Shown here: piece by piece, positions 35,431 through 44,476 of the stretch
Layout: each line of letters starts with the position of its first letter
Position numbering within the stretch: position 1 is the stretch's first letter
NCBI GenBank assembly: GCA_043101845.1
Contig: JBICHN010000011.1
Location: forward strand, 186,001 to 250,000
Direction: 5' to 3'
From: JBICHN01 sp043101845
GTDB lineage: Bacteria > Planctomycetota > Phycisphaerae > Phycisphaerales > UBA5793
Length of the DNA stretch: 64,000 nucleotides
Notes under the pieces: generated by a model
What the model saw: only the letters and a program-made list of their open reading frames with translations
What the model was told of the DNA's origin: nothing
Database searches by the model: none
Made by a program: the position numbers and the translations under genes

Positions 35431-36788
35431 CGCCGACGCCGGGTCGACACCTTGCCGCCCATCCGGCGCTTCGGCGCCTTCTTCGGCGCGATGCCGCCGG
35501 GGAATTTCACCGGATCGATCTCGTCTTCGTCGACGGCGTCCTCGACGGACTTCGCCTTGTAGCGGTTCGTCTTCGATTCATCCTGCTTCGCCCGGCGGGC
35601 CTCTTCGGCTTCGCGCTCCTCGCGCACCTTCGCGGGCGGCTCGCCCGGCTCGAAGTCCGGATAGTCCTTCTCCGGGATCTCCGTGTTCGCGAGAATCTCG
35701 ATCTGCGTGAGCAGCTTGCCCTCGTCGGGAGTCACGAAACTCCACGCGACGCCGCTCGCGCCGGCGCGAGCCGTGCGCCCGATCCGGTGAATGTAGATCT
35801 CCGGGTCTTCCGGCAGATCGAAGTTCACGACATGCGAGATGTTCGAGATGTCAAGCCCGCGCGACGCGACATCCGACGCGACGACGACGCTCAACGAGCC
35901 ATGACGCAGCTTGTGAATGATCGCGTTCCGCTTCCGCTGCGGCATGTCGCCGTGGATCGCGTGAACATCGATCTCCTTCTTCCGCAGATACCGCGCGACC
36001 TGGTCGACGGTCACCTTCATGCGGCAGAACACGAGCGTGACATCCGGCTCTTCATGCGTGAGCAGGTGGAGCAGCAGCCGCTTCTTGTCCCACGGCTCGA
36101 CCGTGATGTAGCTCTGATCGACCTGTGCGACGGTGAGCGACCCCGAGGTCGTCTCGACCTTGAGCGGGTCGGTCATGAACTTCCGCGCGAGCGATTCGAT
36201 CTCCGGCGAAATCGTCGCCGAGACGAAGATCGTCTGCGGCTTGTTCGGCATGTCGCTCAGGATCTTCCGGATGTCATCGCGGAAGCCGATGTCGAGCATC
36301 CGGTCGACCTCGTCGAGCACGAGCGTGTGAATGTTGTCGTACGGCAGCAGGCCGCGGTTGTGCATGTCCATCACGCGGCCGGGCGTGCCGACGATGACCT
36401 GCGGCTTCTTGTGCAGGTCGGAAGTCTGCTTGCGGATCGATTCGCCGCCGTAGATGGCGAGCGCGCGGATCGGCGTGTCCTTCCCGAGTTGCTTGAACAC
36501 CGAGTGAACCTGCTGGGCGAGTTCACGCGTCGGCGCGAGAATGAGCGCCTGGATCGGCGTGTTCTTGTCGGCGCCGTGCAGGATCGGGAGGGCGAACGCG
36601 GCGGTCTTGCCGGTGCCCGTCCGCGCCTGACCCATGACATCCCGGCCCTCGAGGATCTTCGGGATCAACTGGGCCTGGATGTGCGTTGGATGATTAAAGC
36701 CTTCTTTGTCGAGGCCGCGGACGACGCTGTCCCGCAGGCCGAGGTCGGCGAAGGTCTGTTCGGTGTCGAAGATCTGCTGTTCGTTCAT
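35427..36788 (-). CDS. DEAD-box RNA helicase (RhlE/CshA-like)
   Basis: ATP-dependent RNA helicase, 453 aa from ATG 36788. Q motif region FADLGLRDSVVRGLDKEGF, motif I ARTGTGKT (about residue 57), motif II LDEVDRML (DEVD in place of DEAD), motif III SAT, motif VI HRIGRTARAG. The C-terminal tail of about 90 residues is Lys/Arg/Glu-rich and ends in RRMGGKVSTRRRR, an RNA-binding-like basic tail. The frame is open to 36812; the chosen start keeps the normal N-terminus. Confidence 0.93.
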   Translation of the reverse strand: MNEQQIFDTEQTFADLGLRDSVVRGLDKEGFNHPTHIQAQLIPKILEGRDVMGQARTGTGKTAAFALPILHGADKNTPIQALILAPTRELAQQVHSVFKQLGKDTPIRALAIYGGESIRKQTSDLHKKPQVIVGTPGRVMDMHNRGLLPYDNIHTLVLDEVDRMLDIGFRDDIRKILSDMPNKPQTIFVSATISPEIESLARKFMTDPLKVETTSGSLTVAQVDQSYITVEPWDKKRLLLHLLTHEEPDVTLVFCRMKVTVDQVARYLRKKEIDVHAIHGDMPQRKRNAIIHKLRHGSLSVVVASDVASRGLDISNISHVVNFDLPEDPEIYIHRIGRTARAGASGVAWSFVTPDEGKLLTQIEILANTEIPEKDYPDFEPGEPPAKVREEREAEEARRAKQDESKTNRYKAKSVEDAVDEDEIDPVKFPGGIAPKKAPKRRMGGKVSTRRRR

Positions 36789-37091
36789 CTCACTCACACG
36801 GGTCGAGCGCACGGGTACGGCCGACCCGGCGGGATTGACAACGGCCGATGCGACCGTCAGGCGATCGGACCACCACCGCCGGACCGCGGCGAAAGGTGGT
36901 CATGCGCATTCGGACCAGACCACTCGATCCGGTCGGCTTGACGACCCGGGAGTGAAATCCCGAATCGAATCTGATGGTAGAGTCCGGCGCCGCTCGATAC
37001 AAGAACGGGTGGCGCTGTTCGTATGATGAAGCGACGACCTCGGCCGCCCGATGGACCCCGCCCCGCCCGCCCGCCATCCTCCGGATCGCCC
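36789..37091. other. Divergent intergenic region
   Basis: About 300 nt between the DEAD-box helicase and alr, expected to hold both promoters. A TTGACA occurs at 36835-36840 but has no -10 at proper spacing. No hairpin or repeat was recognised. If alr starts at 37023 the gap is shorter. Confidence 0.35.
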
Positions 37092-38318
37092 ATGCCCAGC
37101 CGCAGCCCGAGCGTTCTCGACATCGATCTCACGCGCCTCGACGCGAACCTCGCCGCGTGGCGACGGGCCGTCGGCCCCGAGGTCGGCCTGTGCTGTGTCG
37201 TGAAGGCCGACGCCTACGGCCTCGGCGCCGTCCCGGTGAGCCGCCGCATGCAGACGGCCGGCGTCGAGATGCTCGCGGTCTACACCGCTGACCAGGCGCG
37301 CGAACTTGTCGAAGCGGGCGTGACGACCCCGCTCCTCATCCTGATGCCCGTCCGCGAGATTGGCCGCGCCGATGCGCTCTACCGGGCGCTCGTCGACGGC
37401 CGGCTCCACTTCGTCGCCCACGACGCCGAACACGCCGGCGATCTGCTCGCCATCGCCGACCGCTTCGGCTGCCGCCTGCCCGTGCATGTTGAAGTCGACA
37501 CCGGAATGTCGCGCGGCGGCGCGGCGCCGGACGAGGCGATGCGCACGGTCGAACGCATCGTCGACCAGCGACGGCTCGCCCTCGCCGGGTTGATGACCCA
37601 TTTCGCCTGCGCCGAGTACGACGAGATCGTCACGACGATTCAACTCGAGCGCTTTGATCACTTCCGCGCCGAATGCGCCAAGCGGTTCGGCGTCTCTCCG
37701 CCAACCCACGCGGCGAACACGGGCGCCTCGGCCCGCGGGCCGAGCTTCCATCTCGATCTCGTCCGCATCGGGCTTGGCTGGGCCGGCTACCTCACCGACG
37801 AAACGCGACGCGAAACGAACGAGCCCATCGCCGACGAACTCCGCGGCATGGTGCGCTGGACGACGAAACTCGCCCATGTGAAGTGGATCGAGCCGGAGAC
37901 GACCGTCGGCTACGGCCGCGCGTGGACCGCCGAACGGCCGACCCGCGTCGGACTCGTCCCGGTTGGATACGCGGACGGCTATCCCCTCGCGCTTTCGAAT
38001 CGCGGCGAAGTGCGCGTGCGGCACGCGAACGGCTGGGCGACGGCGCCGGTCATCGGCCGCGTGAGTATGGATCAGCTCACGATCGACCTCACCGATGTCC
38101 CGGACGACGCGTCGACCGTTGGCGCCGAGGTTGAACTGCTCTCTGACGATCCCGCGGCCCCGAACGCGCTGCCGCGCTTGGCGCGGCTCGCCGAATCGCT
38201 TCCCTACGCCATCCTCTGCGGCCTGAGCGGGCGCGTGCGCCGGCGCTACCGGCAGCACGCGGAGCATTCGTCCGGGCAATCCACCCCGCGTTGGTCCGCG
38301 GCGCCGGTTTCGGATTAA
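37092..38318 (+). CDS. alr: Alanine racemase
   Basis: PLP enzyme converting L- to D-alanine for peptidoglycan. The PLP lysine is in VVKADAYGLG (about residue 38), HVEVDTGMSRGG and the catalytic Tyr segment VGYGRAW (about 273) are present, and the C-terminal domain shows GRVSMDQLTIDLTDVP. ATG 37092 puts the lysine at its usual position; upstream in-frame ATGs at 37023 and 37026 would add a Pro/Arg-rich extension. 408 aa, slightly long because of a variable C-terminal tail. Supports a peptidoglycan wall in this organism. Confidence 0.92.
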   Translation: MPSRSPSVLDIDLTRLDANLAAWRRAVGPEVGLCCVVKADAYGLGAVPVSRRMQTAGVEMLAVYTADQARELVEAGVTTPLLILMPVREIGRADALYRALVDGRLHFVAHDAEHAGDLLAIADRFGCRLPVHVEVDTGMSRGGAAPDEAMRTVERIVDQRRLALAGLMTHFACAEYDEIVTTIQLERFDHFRAECAKRFGVSPPTHAANTGASARGPSFHLDLVRIGLGWAGYLTDETRRETNEPIADELRGMVRWTTKLAHVKWIEPETTVGYGRAWTAERPTRVGLVPVGYADGYPLALSNRGEVRVRHANGWATAPVIGRVSMDQLTIDLTDVPDDASTVGAEVELLSDDPAAPNALPRLARLAESLPYAILCGLSGRVRRRYRQHAEHSSGQSTPRWSAAPVSD

Positions 38319-38362
38319 TCGAACGCCGGAATCATCCGATCGGGTCCCGGGAGGTCCGATCG

Positions 38363-38806
38363 ATGTTCACGCGCATGGGCGAACTGCTCGTCGAATACGG
38401 CGAACTGACGAACGACGAGTTGAGCGCCATCCTCGCCGAGCAGAAGACGAGTTATCGGGCGTTCGGCCACATCGCGGCCGAGCGGTTCGATGTCTCGGAA
38501 GAAGCGATCTGGCGCGCGTGGGCCGAGCAGTACGCCCAGTTCTGTCCCTGGGTCGACCTCGGTCGCGAGCGGATCGATCCTCTCGCGCTCGAGCGCCTCT
38601 CGGCGGAAGACGCGCGTTCGCGCCTCCTGCTCCCTCTGCGCTGGCAGGATGGCGACCTCGTGCTCGTCACGGCGCGGGACCGCCTCGCCGAGTCCCTTCA
38701 GTTCGTTGATCGCGAACTCGACGAGGACGCGCTCCTCTGGCTCGCCGAAGCGAACGACCTCGCCGCCGCGATCGACTGGGTCTACCGCAACGCCGCGATC
38801 GGTTGA
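38363..38806 (+). CDS. Standalone MshEN-like (GspE/PilB N-terminal) domain protein
   Basis: 147 aa from ATG 38363, with GGAGG 9 nt upstream. The N-terminus RMGELLVEYGELTNDELSAI continuing to ILAEQ matches the RLGxxLxxxGxLxxxxLxxxLxxQ pattern of MshEN domains, which in some ATPases bind c-di-GMP. The rest (about 60-147) resembles the second half of the same N-terminal region, with LLPLRWQDGDLVLVTARD. No ATPase is attached. It may be a regulator of pilus/secretion assembly; this is by-eye similarity. Confidence 0.6.
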   Translation: MFTRMGELLVEYGELTNDELSAILAEQKTSYRAFGHIAAERFDVSEEAIWRAWAEQYAQFCPWVDLGRERIDPLALERLSAEDARSRLLLPLRWQDGDLVLVTARDRLAESLQFVDRELDEDALLWLAEANDLAAAIDWVYRNAAIG

Positions 38807-39020
38807 ATTCCGGGCGGGAATAGCCGGCACAGATTATCTCTTGTATTGACCGGAGATTGCCGAGATAGTCCCGCCGGAGGGGTCCCGGTTCGCGACCACC
38901 ATCGCGAGGCCGGTCAAACGGCTCTGATCCTTGTTTCTGATTGGCTACCGCCCGCGTCGAGGGCGCGGGTCGTGGTGAACTCCGCGCGACAACGGTGAAT
39001 TGGGGGGAGAGAGAGAGAAC

Positions 39021-41336
39021 ATGACGCTCATTGCGCTTGGCGCCCGCATGGCGACGATATTCGCCGCGTTTGCTCTGGCCGTGGCCGCTGCGGGTCAGCA
39101 GCGTGACCATCAACCCCACGATGTCGTCCTGGGCCTTGCCCTCTCGCCGGATTATTCCGTTGACGGCGCCGTGTTTACGACCCTCTCGGCGCCGAACAAC
39201 TCGGCGCCTCTGCGCTCGAACGATTTCGGATGGACCTGGACGCGCGTCGTGCGGGGGATGGACAATCGGCACGAACTCGAGGCGTTTGCGATCTCGCCCG
39301 ATTTTACGAACGACGGAACCGTCTTCCTCGCGTCCGACGGCGACGGGGTGTACCGCTCGACCGATCACGGCGTCACCTGGGCGAAGGTCAACAACGGCCT
39401 GCCGACGACCCGGATCCGTCGCATCGCCTGCGAGTTCAATCGTCACGGGAATCTCGTGGTCATCGCCGCAGGGACCGAGGGAGGTCTCTTCTGGTCGGAC
39501 GACCGCGGCGCGTCGTGGCGACGCGTCGGGCCGGACTCCGTCCGAATCACCGCGCTCGAATTCTCGCCAAACTATTCCGTCGACCGCTTCGTCGCCGCCG
39601 CGGATCTGAGCGGACAGTTGTATCGCTCGGTTGACGGCGGTCGGAGCTTTCAGCCGCATATCCAACTCAGCGGCGCCGGCGGCGTCTTCGCGATCGAAAT
39701 CTCGCCGAACTATCGCAACGACGGCGCGATCTTCGTCGGCACCGGTTCGGCGGGCGTCTGGCGCAGCCGCAACTTCGGGCGAACCTTCGCCCCGGTGAAT
39801 ACGGGCATCACCGACTTTCAGATCACCGACATCGAGATTTCGCCCGAGTTCGGTTCCGACTTCACCCTCTTCGTCTCCGCGTGGAACCGCGCCGTGTTCA
39901 AGTCGACGGACGGTGGCTCCACCTGGTCGCTCCATGACAAGGGCATCCGCTTCAACGATCAGAAGCCGACGAGCGGTCACTACTACTCGCTCGCCATCTC
40001 CGACGACTTCGCGGTCGATCGAACGATCTATGTCGCAGGCTTCGACGGTGTGTTCAAGTCGGAGAACGCCGGCGGCTGGTGGGTCGAGGTCGAGGCTCGA
40101 CCTGCTTCGTCGGTCACGGGGTTCGACCTCTCCGACGCCTACCCCGGCGACCCGAAGTTCTTCATGAGCCGGTACGGCGGGGGACTGTATCGATCGGTCG
40201 ACGCGGGGCAGAACTGGTCCGTCCAGAACATCGGGCTTCGTAACCCCTTCGTCTACAGCGTGTCCGCGTCACCCACCTTCAGCGCCGACGGCTCCGTGTT
40301 CGCCATTCAGGAAGCGGCGCTCGCGCTCTCGGTCGACGAAGGACAGACCTGGGAAATGCGCCCGATCGATACCCGGGATCGAGTCTTCCCCACGATCCTC
40401 GAGATCTCCGAGACCTTCTCTACCGACGGCACGGTGTTCATCGGTACGCGTCGCGACGGCATCTACCGCTCCGACGACGGCGCCGAGTCCTTCGAGCGCG
40501 TGCTCCCCCTCAGCCTCTACGCGACCTCCGTCGAGATGTCGCCTGAGTACCTGACGGACCAGACGGTGTTCGCGGCGATCGTCGGCGAGGGGATCATCAA
40601 GAGCGTCGATCGAGGAGAGAACTGGGAATCAATCAATACCGGCCTCGGCTCGCTCGATCGGATCATCCTCACGATCTCGCCGAACTATTCGAATGACGAC
40701 ACGATCTACGCGTCGTCCCGCGACGGGCTCTTCCGCTCGACTGATCGCGGCGAGACCTGGACGCTCATCGACACCCATCCACAGATCGCCGGCGCGAACA
40801 TCTCGACCCTGTCGCTCTCACCTGACTACCCGACCGACGGCGTCATGGTCGTCGCGGTGCGCGGCGTCGGCCTCTTCAAGAGCGACGACTTCGGCGCGTC
40901 GTGGGTCGAGATCGGTCGCGAACTTATCGAGAGCGAACACGAGATCAAGCTCATTCGCTTCTCGCCCGAGTACGCGACGAGTGATGAGTTCTTCGTCCTT
41001 TCCGACAGCGTGGTCTTTCGAACGACCGACGATGGGGCGTCCTTCGCGGCGTTCGACATGGGTGATGTTCGCTACGAAGACGACCACCAGCAGTTCTACT
41101 ACTTCGGTTCGTGGCGGAACTATCAGCAGATCGGCTTGAGCGGCAATGAGCTCAAGTACACTTTCGCGACCCGCGACGCCGCCGTCTTCGTGTTCAACGG
41201 AACGGGAGTTCGTCTCATCAGCGCGAAGGCGCGAAATATGGGGATCGTCAAGATCTATCTCGACAACGAGTACCAGGCCGATGTCGACCTGTATGCGCCC
41301 GATGAGGAGCTTCTCGTGAACATCTTCGAGGTATGA
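39021..41336 (+). CDS. Exported BNR/YCF48-like repeat protein, interrupted by in-frame UGA
   Basis: 771 aa up to the UGA at 41334-41336. The signal peptide is MTLIALGARMATIFAAFALA. The body has about a dozen Asp-box/BNR-like blades (YRSTDHGVTW, FKSTDGGSTWS, FRSTDRGETWT) with ISPNYSNDDTIY-type linkers, a beta-propeller resembling photosystem-assembly YCF48 or sialidase repeats. The C-terminus begins a galactose-binding-like beta-sandwich (FVFNGTGVRLISAKARNMG). It stops at the UGA two strands too early: the same frame continues for 35 codons (41337-41441) encoding DLDPGPHFLAIVVTNQRH and AVIDAVDVFR, the expected domain end, then TAA. A recent nonsense mutation, readthrough or sequencing error is possible. 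Confidence 0.75.
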   Translation: MTLIALGARMATIFAAFALAVAAAGQQRDHQPHDVVLGLALSPDYSVDGAVFTTLSAPNNSAPLRSNDFGWTWTRVVRGMDNRHELEAFAISPDFTNDGTVFLASDGDGVYRSTDHGVTWAKVNNGLPTTRIRRIACEFNRHGNLVVIAAGTEGGLFWSDDRGASWRRVGPDSVRITALEFSPNYSVDRFVAAADLSGQLYRSVDGGRSFQPHIQLSGAGGVFAIEISPNYRNDGAIFVGTGSAGVWRSRNFGRTFAPVNTGITDFQITDIEISPEFGSDFTLFVSAWNRAVFKSTDGGSTWSLHDKGIRFNDQKPTSGHYYSLAISDDFAVDRTIYVAGFDGVFKSENAGGWWVEVEARPASSVTGFDLSDAYPGDPKFFMSRYGGGLYRSVDAGQNWSVQNIGLRNPFVYSVSASPTFSADGSVFAIQEAALALSVDEGQTWEMRPIDTRDRVFPTILEISETFSTDGTVFIGTRRDGIYRSDDGAESFERVLPLSLYATSVEMSPEYLTDQTVFAAIVGEGIIKSVDRGENWESINTGLGSLDRIILTISPNYSNDDTIYASSRDGLFRSTDRGETWTLIDTHPQIAGANISTLSLSPDYPTDGVMVVAVRGVGLFKSDDFGASWVEIGRELIESEHEIKLIRFSPEYATSDEFFVLSDSVVFRTTDDGASFAAFDMGDVRYEDDHQQFYYFGSWRNYQQIGLSGNELKYTFATRDAAVFVFNGTGVRLISAKARNMGIVKIYLDNEYQADVDLYAPDEELLVNIFEV

Positions 41337-41444
41337 GATCTCGACCCCGGGCCTCATTTCCTGGCGATTGTCGTGACGAACCAGCGCCATCCGGATGCGA
41401 CGGACAACGGCGCCGTCATCGACGCGGTCGATGTCTTCCGGTAA
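41337..41444 (+). pseudogene. Post-UGA in-frame remainder of the BNR protein
   Basis: Thirty-five sense codons in frame with the upstream ORF, ending in TAA 41442-41444. The encoded HFLAIVVTNQRH and GAVIDAVDVF match the final two strands typical of this beta-sandwich family (HTITIVVTGTKNP and VVIDAFEV). It therefore belongs to the 39021 gene and is lost unless the UGA is decoded. Confidence 0.75.
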
Positions 41445-41486
41445 GTCGGCGGCCTCGTCGACTGGAACCCCACCCCACGCTCGTGG

Positions 41487-41492
41487 TACAAC
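41487..41492 (+). promoter_or_regulatory. Candidate -10 element for the 41539 gene
   Basis: TACAAC in the context GTGGTACAACG, 47 nt before the chosen ATG. Similar GGTAYRA elements precede three other plus-strand genes. No clear -35. Confidence 0.3.
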
Positions 41493-41538
41493 GACCGGCG
41501 GCGGTCGGAGCGATTCCATGAACGAAGGGGCCAGGCGC

Positions 41539-42576
41539 ATGAGACTTCTCATTCTCGGAGGCACGGGGTTCCTCGGGCCGCACATCGTCGAGACGGCGGT
41601 CGAGCGCGGGCACGAGATGACGCTCTTCAATCGGGGCCGCACGAATCCGCACCTCTTTCCCGATCTCGAAAAGCTCGAGGGCAATCGTGATCCGAAGATC
41701 GACGAAGGGCTCACCCCGCTCGAGGGGCGGGAGTGGGACGCGGTCATCGACACCTCGGGTTATGTGCCGCGCCTCGCGACGGCGTCCGCTGAGCTGCTTG
41801 CCGACGCGGTGAAGCAGTACCTCTTCGTCTCAACGATCTCCGTCTATCCGAATGAGGCGTTCGCGAACGCGGGCGTCGATGAAGAGACACCCGTGGGCGT
41901 GCTCGAAGACGAAACGACGGAAGCGATCACGAACGAGTCGTACGGCCCGCTCAAGGCGCTTTGCGAGCAGGCGGTCGAGCGCGCCCTGCCCGGCCGCACG
42001 ACCATCGTGCGCCCCGGCCTCATCGTCGGCCCCGGCGACCCGACCGATCGATTCACCTACTGGCCCGTGCGCATCAGTCAGGGCGGCGAGACCCTCGCGC
42101 CGAGCCCGAGCGATCTGAGCGTGCAGTTCATCGACGCGCGCGATCTCGCGCTCTTCATCATCCGCCTCATCGAAGACGGCCATCACGGCGTGTACCACGG
42201 AACCGGGCCGGCGGAGCCGTTGCGCATGGATGAATTCCTCTACGGGTGCAAGGCCGCGACGGCGCCCGACGATCCAGCCGACTTCGTCTGGGTCGACGAA
42301 GACTTTCTGCAGGAGCAGGGGGTCGGCGCCTTCTTCGAGATGCCGCTGTGGATTCCCGGCGAGGCGATGCGCGGCTTCGGCCAGGTGAGCATCGCGCGGG
42401 GCCGCTCGGTCGGCCTGAGCTTCCGCCCGCTCGCCGAGACGGCGCACGACACGATCGAATGGCATCGCGCCGAGCGGCCGGACGACTATGTCTTCGGCGC
42501 GCAGCCCGGGAAGGGCGGCCTCAACCCGGAAAAGGAACGCGCCGTCCTCGAGGCCTGGCGGAAGCGCGAGGCCTGA
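41539..42576 (+). CDS. NAD-dependent epimerase/dehydratase family protein
   Basis: 345 aa from ATG 41539; ATG 41518, with CGGAG upstream, is an alternative. The N-terminal NAD-binding motif is LLILGGTGFLGPHIVETAVE, and the active-site YxxxK is represented by YGPLKALCEQ. The segment RPGLIVGPGDPTDRFTYWPV is typical of atypical SDR/isoflavone-reductase-like epimerases. Substrate unknown. It converges on the carboxypeptidase gene with a bidirectional terminator between. Confidence 0.78.
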   Translation: MRLLILGGTGFLGPHIVETAVERGHEMTLFNRGRTNPHLFPDLEKLEGNRDPKIDEGLTPLEGREWDAVIDTSGYVPRLATASAELLADAVKQYLFVSTISVYPNEAFANAGVDEETPVGVLEDETTEAITNESYGPLKALCEQAVERALPGRTTIVRPGLIVGPGDPTDRFTYWPVRISQGGETLAPSPSDLSVQFIDARDLALFIIRLIEDGHHGVYHGTGPAEPLRMDEFLYGCKAATAPDDPADFVWVDEDFLQEQGVGAFFEMPLWIPGEAMRGFGQVSIARGRSVGLSFRPLAETAHDTIEWHRAERPDDYVFGAQPGKGGLNPEKERAVLEAWRKREA

Positions 42577-42630
42577 GCCGGACCGTCAGGCGCGATCCAG
42601 ATTCCCAGCGTGTTCGATACTGAAAAAGGC

Positions 42631-42663
42631 GAAAGCCCGCGGAATGGAAAACCGCGGGCTTTC
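42631..42663. terminator. Bidirectional terminator between convergent genes
   Basis: A 12-bp stem, GAAAGCCCGCGG (42631-42642) with CCGCGGGCTTTC (42652-42663). The minus-strand side is followed by GCCTTTTTC, so it is strongest for the carboxypeptidase gene; the plus strand has only the TTTC of the stem. Confidence 0.8.
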
Positions 42664-42723
42664 GGACGGAGAGACTCCTCGGTCATTGTCGCACGCCAAC
42701 GACGCGCGATCAATGCGCCAGAG

Positions 42724-44313
42724 TCAATTCATGATGACCCGTTGAACCACGGGTGACTTTGTACCATATTGCGCGGCCTGAAGCCACACGGTCGCGCCGG
42801 CCGTTCCGCCCGGAACCGGCCGCGAGAGCGTCGCCACTCCGGCGCCGTCCGCCCGGTCGATTCCGGCGAGCAGCGGATTCCGCAGGTCGAGCTCGATATC
42901 AAGCAGGACGACCGGCGTCGATCCGCCGCCGAGCACACTGTATGCGAAGTACACGACCGAGTCGGCCAATGCGTCCGAAGCCGTCATCGTCGCGGCCTGG
43001 CCGGCCACGAAATCGCTCGCCTCGAGCCCGAGCGGGGGCGAGGGCTCGGCGACGAACTGGCCGAGTTCGACCATCGCAGGCAGGATCTCCTCGCCGTTCG
43101 GAATGATCTGGTCGGGCGGCAGAATGAAGCCGTAGCGTCCAGTGTCCCGCAACTCATACGCGAGGCCGAGCACGCCCTGATCGCCATAGGTCCAGTCGTC
43201 GGACACGCCCGACGCGGGATAGATCGTCGAGTAGCTCGGCCCGTAGATGTACTCCTCGCCGTGCACGGCCTCGATCGCCTCCGCCATGCGGGCGCTGATG
43301 AGGTCGAAGAAGTCATGCGCGGGGGACAGGTCGTCGGTGTACCCCCACGGATAGAGGATGAGCTGCGAGTAGCTGTGGAAGTCGATGTGCGCCGCGATGT
43401 GCGGGTTCGCGATGAAGAAGTCACGCAACGCGGCGGTCTCCGGCTCCGAGAACGGCGCGGCGCCCCGATAGGTTTCGGAGAAGCGGAATCCGCTCGAGCC
43501 CGGCCCGCCCCAGCCGTAGTCCCAGTTCCGGTTGAGATCGACGCCGTACCACGAGCGACGGTTCTTCCGCCACATGCGGTTGTCCGTCCAGGTGTACTCG
43601 TAGCCGTCCGGGTTTACGACCGGAATCACAATGAACTCGACCGAGTCGATGAGATCGGTGATCGTCGGATCCGTTCCGTAGGCCCGCACGAACTGGTCGG
43701 CGAGGTACATATTGACCATCACCGTGATCCATTCGCGCGCATGCTGGCAGCCGTGGATGAGCACCGCGGGGCGATCGCCCGGCGTCCCGCTCGTGATGCG
43801 CATCCCGAAGATCGAGCGGCCGCGCAACGAGGTTCCGACCTCGATTCGCTCGACGAGATCGGGTCGCAATCCGACGAGGGTGTCGACATAGTCGCTCACC
43901 TCGTCGAGCGTGCGGTAATCGTCGAAGAAGGTCCCGTCGGCGCCGACGCCGGGCCGATCGAGCAGCCGAGCGCGCTCGGCTTCAACGAGCGCCTGCAGGT
44001 CGTCGATGAGCACGGTGTACGGCACACCCGCGGCGTCGAGACGCTCGAGCGCCTCGGCCGACACACGGAAGTCCGCCGGGTGGCCGACCTCGGCGTGGTG
44101 CGACCACATGTCGTCGCTCAGTTCATTGAGCAGATCGAAGTCGGCCTTCGTGCGGATCTGCACCCGCACGACCTTCTCGCCGTCATATCGGACGAGGACG
44201 CCATCCTCGGGCTGCAACTCGGGTCGCGGCTCGGCCGCGAGGCCAGTCGTCGTCGATGCGATCAGGGTGGTCGTCGTCGCGATCAGACCGATCGCCATTC
44301 GCCTCAAATGCAT
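42724..44313 (-). CDS. Secreted M14 zinc carboxypeptidase with shared C-terminal module
   Basis: 529 aa from ATG 44313 (GAGAGG 6 nt upstream; ATG 44319 is too close to that SD). Signal peptide to about STTTGLAA. The M14 peptidase domain has the zinc pair HxxE in HGCQHAREW, substrate Arg/Asn in VDLNRNWDYGW, the zinc His in HIDFHSYSQ and the catalytic Glu in YELRDTGRYGF, so it should be active. The last 95 residues (from PLGLEASDFVAGQAAT to WLQAAQYGTKSPVVQRV) are the module shared with three other exported proteins of the window, which here is attached to an enzyme. Confidence 0.88.
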   Translation of the reverse strand: MHLRRMAIGLIATTTTLIASTTTGLAAEPRPELQPEDGVLVRYDGEKVVRVQIRTKADFDLLNELSDDMWSHHAEVGHPADFRVSAEALERLDAAGVPYTVLIDDLQALVEAERARLLDRPGVGADGTFFDDYRTLDEVSDYVDTLVGLRPDLVERIEVGTSLRGRSIFGMRITSGTPGDRPAVLIHGCQHAREWITVMVNMYLADQFVRAYGTDPTITDLIDSVEFIVIPVVNPDGYEYTWTDNRMWRKNRRSWYGVDLNRNWDYGWGGPGSSGFRFSETYRGAAPFSEPETAALRDFFIANPHIAAHIDFHSYSQLILYPWGYTDDLSPAHDFFDLISARMAEAIEAVHGEEYIYGPSYSTIYPASGVSDDWTYGDQGVLGLAYELRDTGRYGFILPPDQIIPNGEEILPAMVELGQFVAEPSPPLGLEASDFVAGQAATMTASDALADSVVYFAYSVLGGGSTPVVLLDIELDLRNPLLAGIDRADGAGVATLSRPVPGGTAGATVWLQAAQYGTKSPVVQRVIMN

Positions 44314-44476
44314 GATCATCCTCTCTCGGTCATCGTGGTTCCCGGGTCGGGCCGGCGTGCGGCCCCCGGTCGGTCGCGCTCATTCCCCCCCACGAACGCG
44401 ACCCTCGCCGTCTTGTACGCGTCGATTCGGGCGATGTTGCGGCCGGTCAGGCAAAAGAATCCGCTGTCCGGGACAT

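Noticed and set aside
36835..36840. TTGACA as -35 of alr
   Set aside because: No -10 hexamer at 16-18 nt; probably chance in a GC-rich region.
41334..41336. UGA as selenocysteine codon
   Set aside because: The expected residue at this position in the family is not catalytic (Ser/Thr-like linker), no SECIS-like hairpin was seen directly downstream, and a simple nonsense change explains it.
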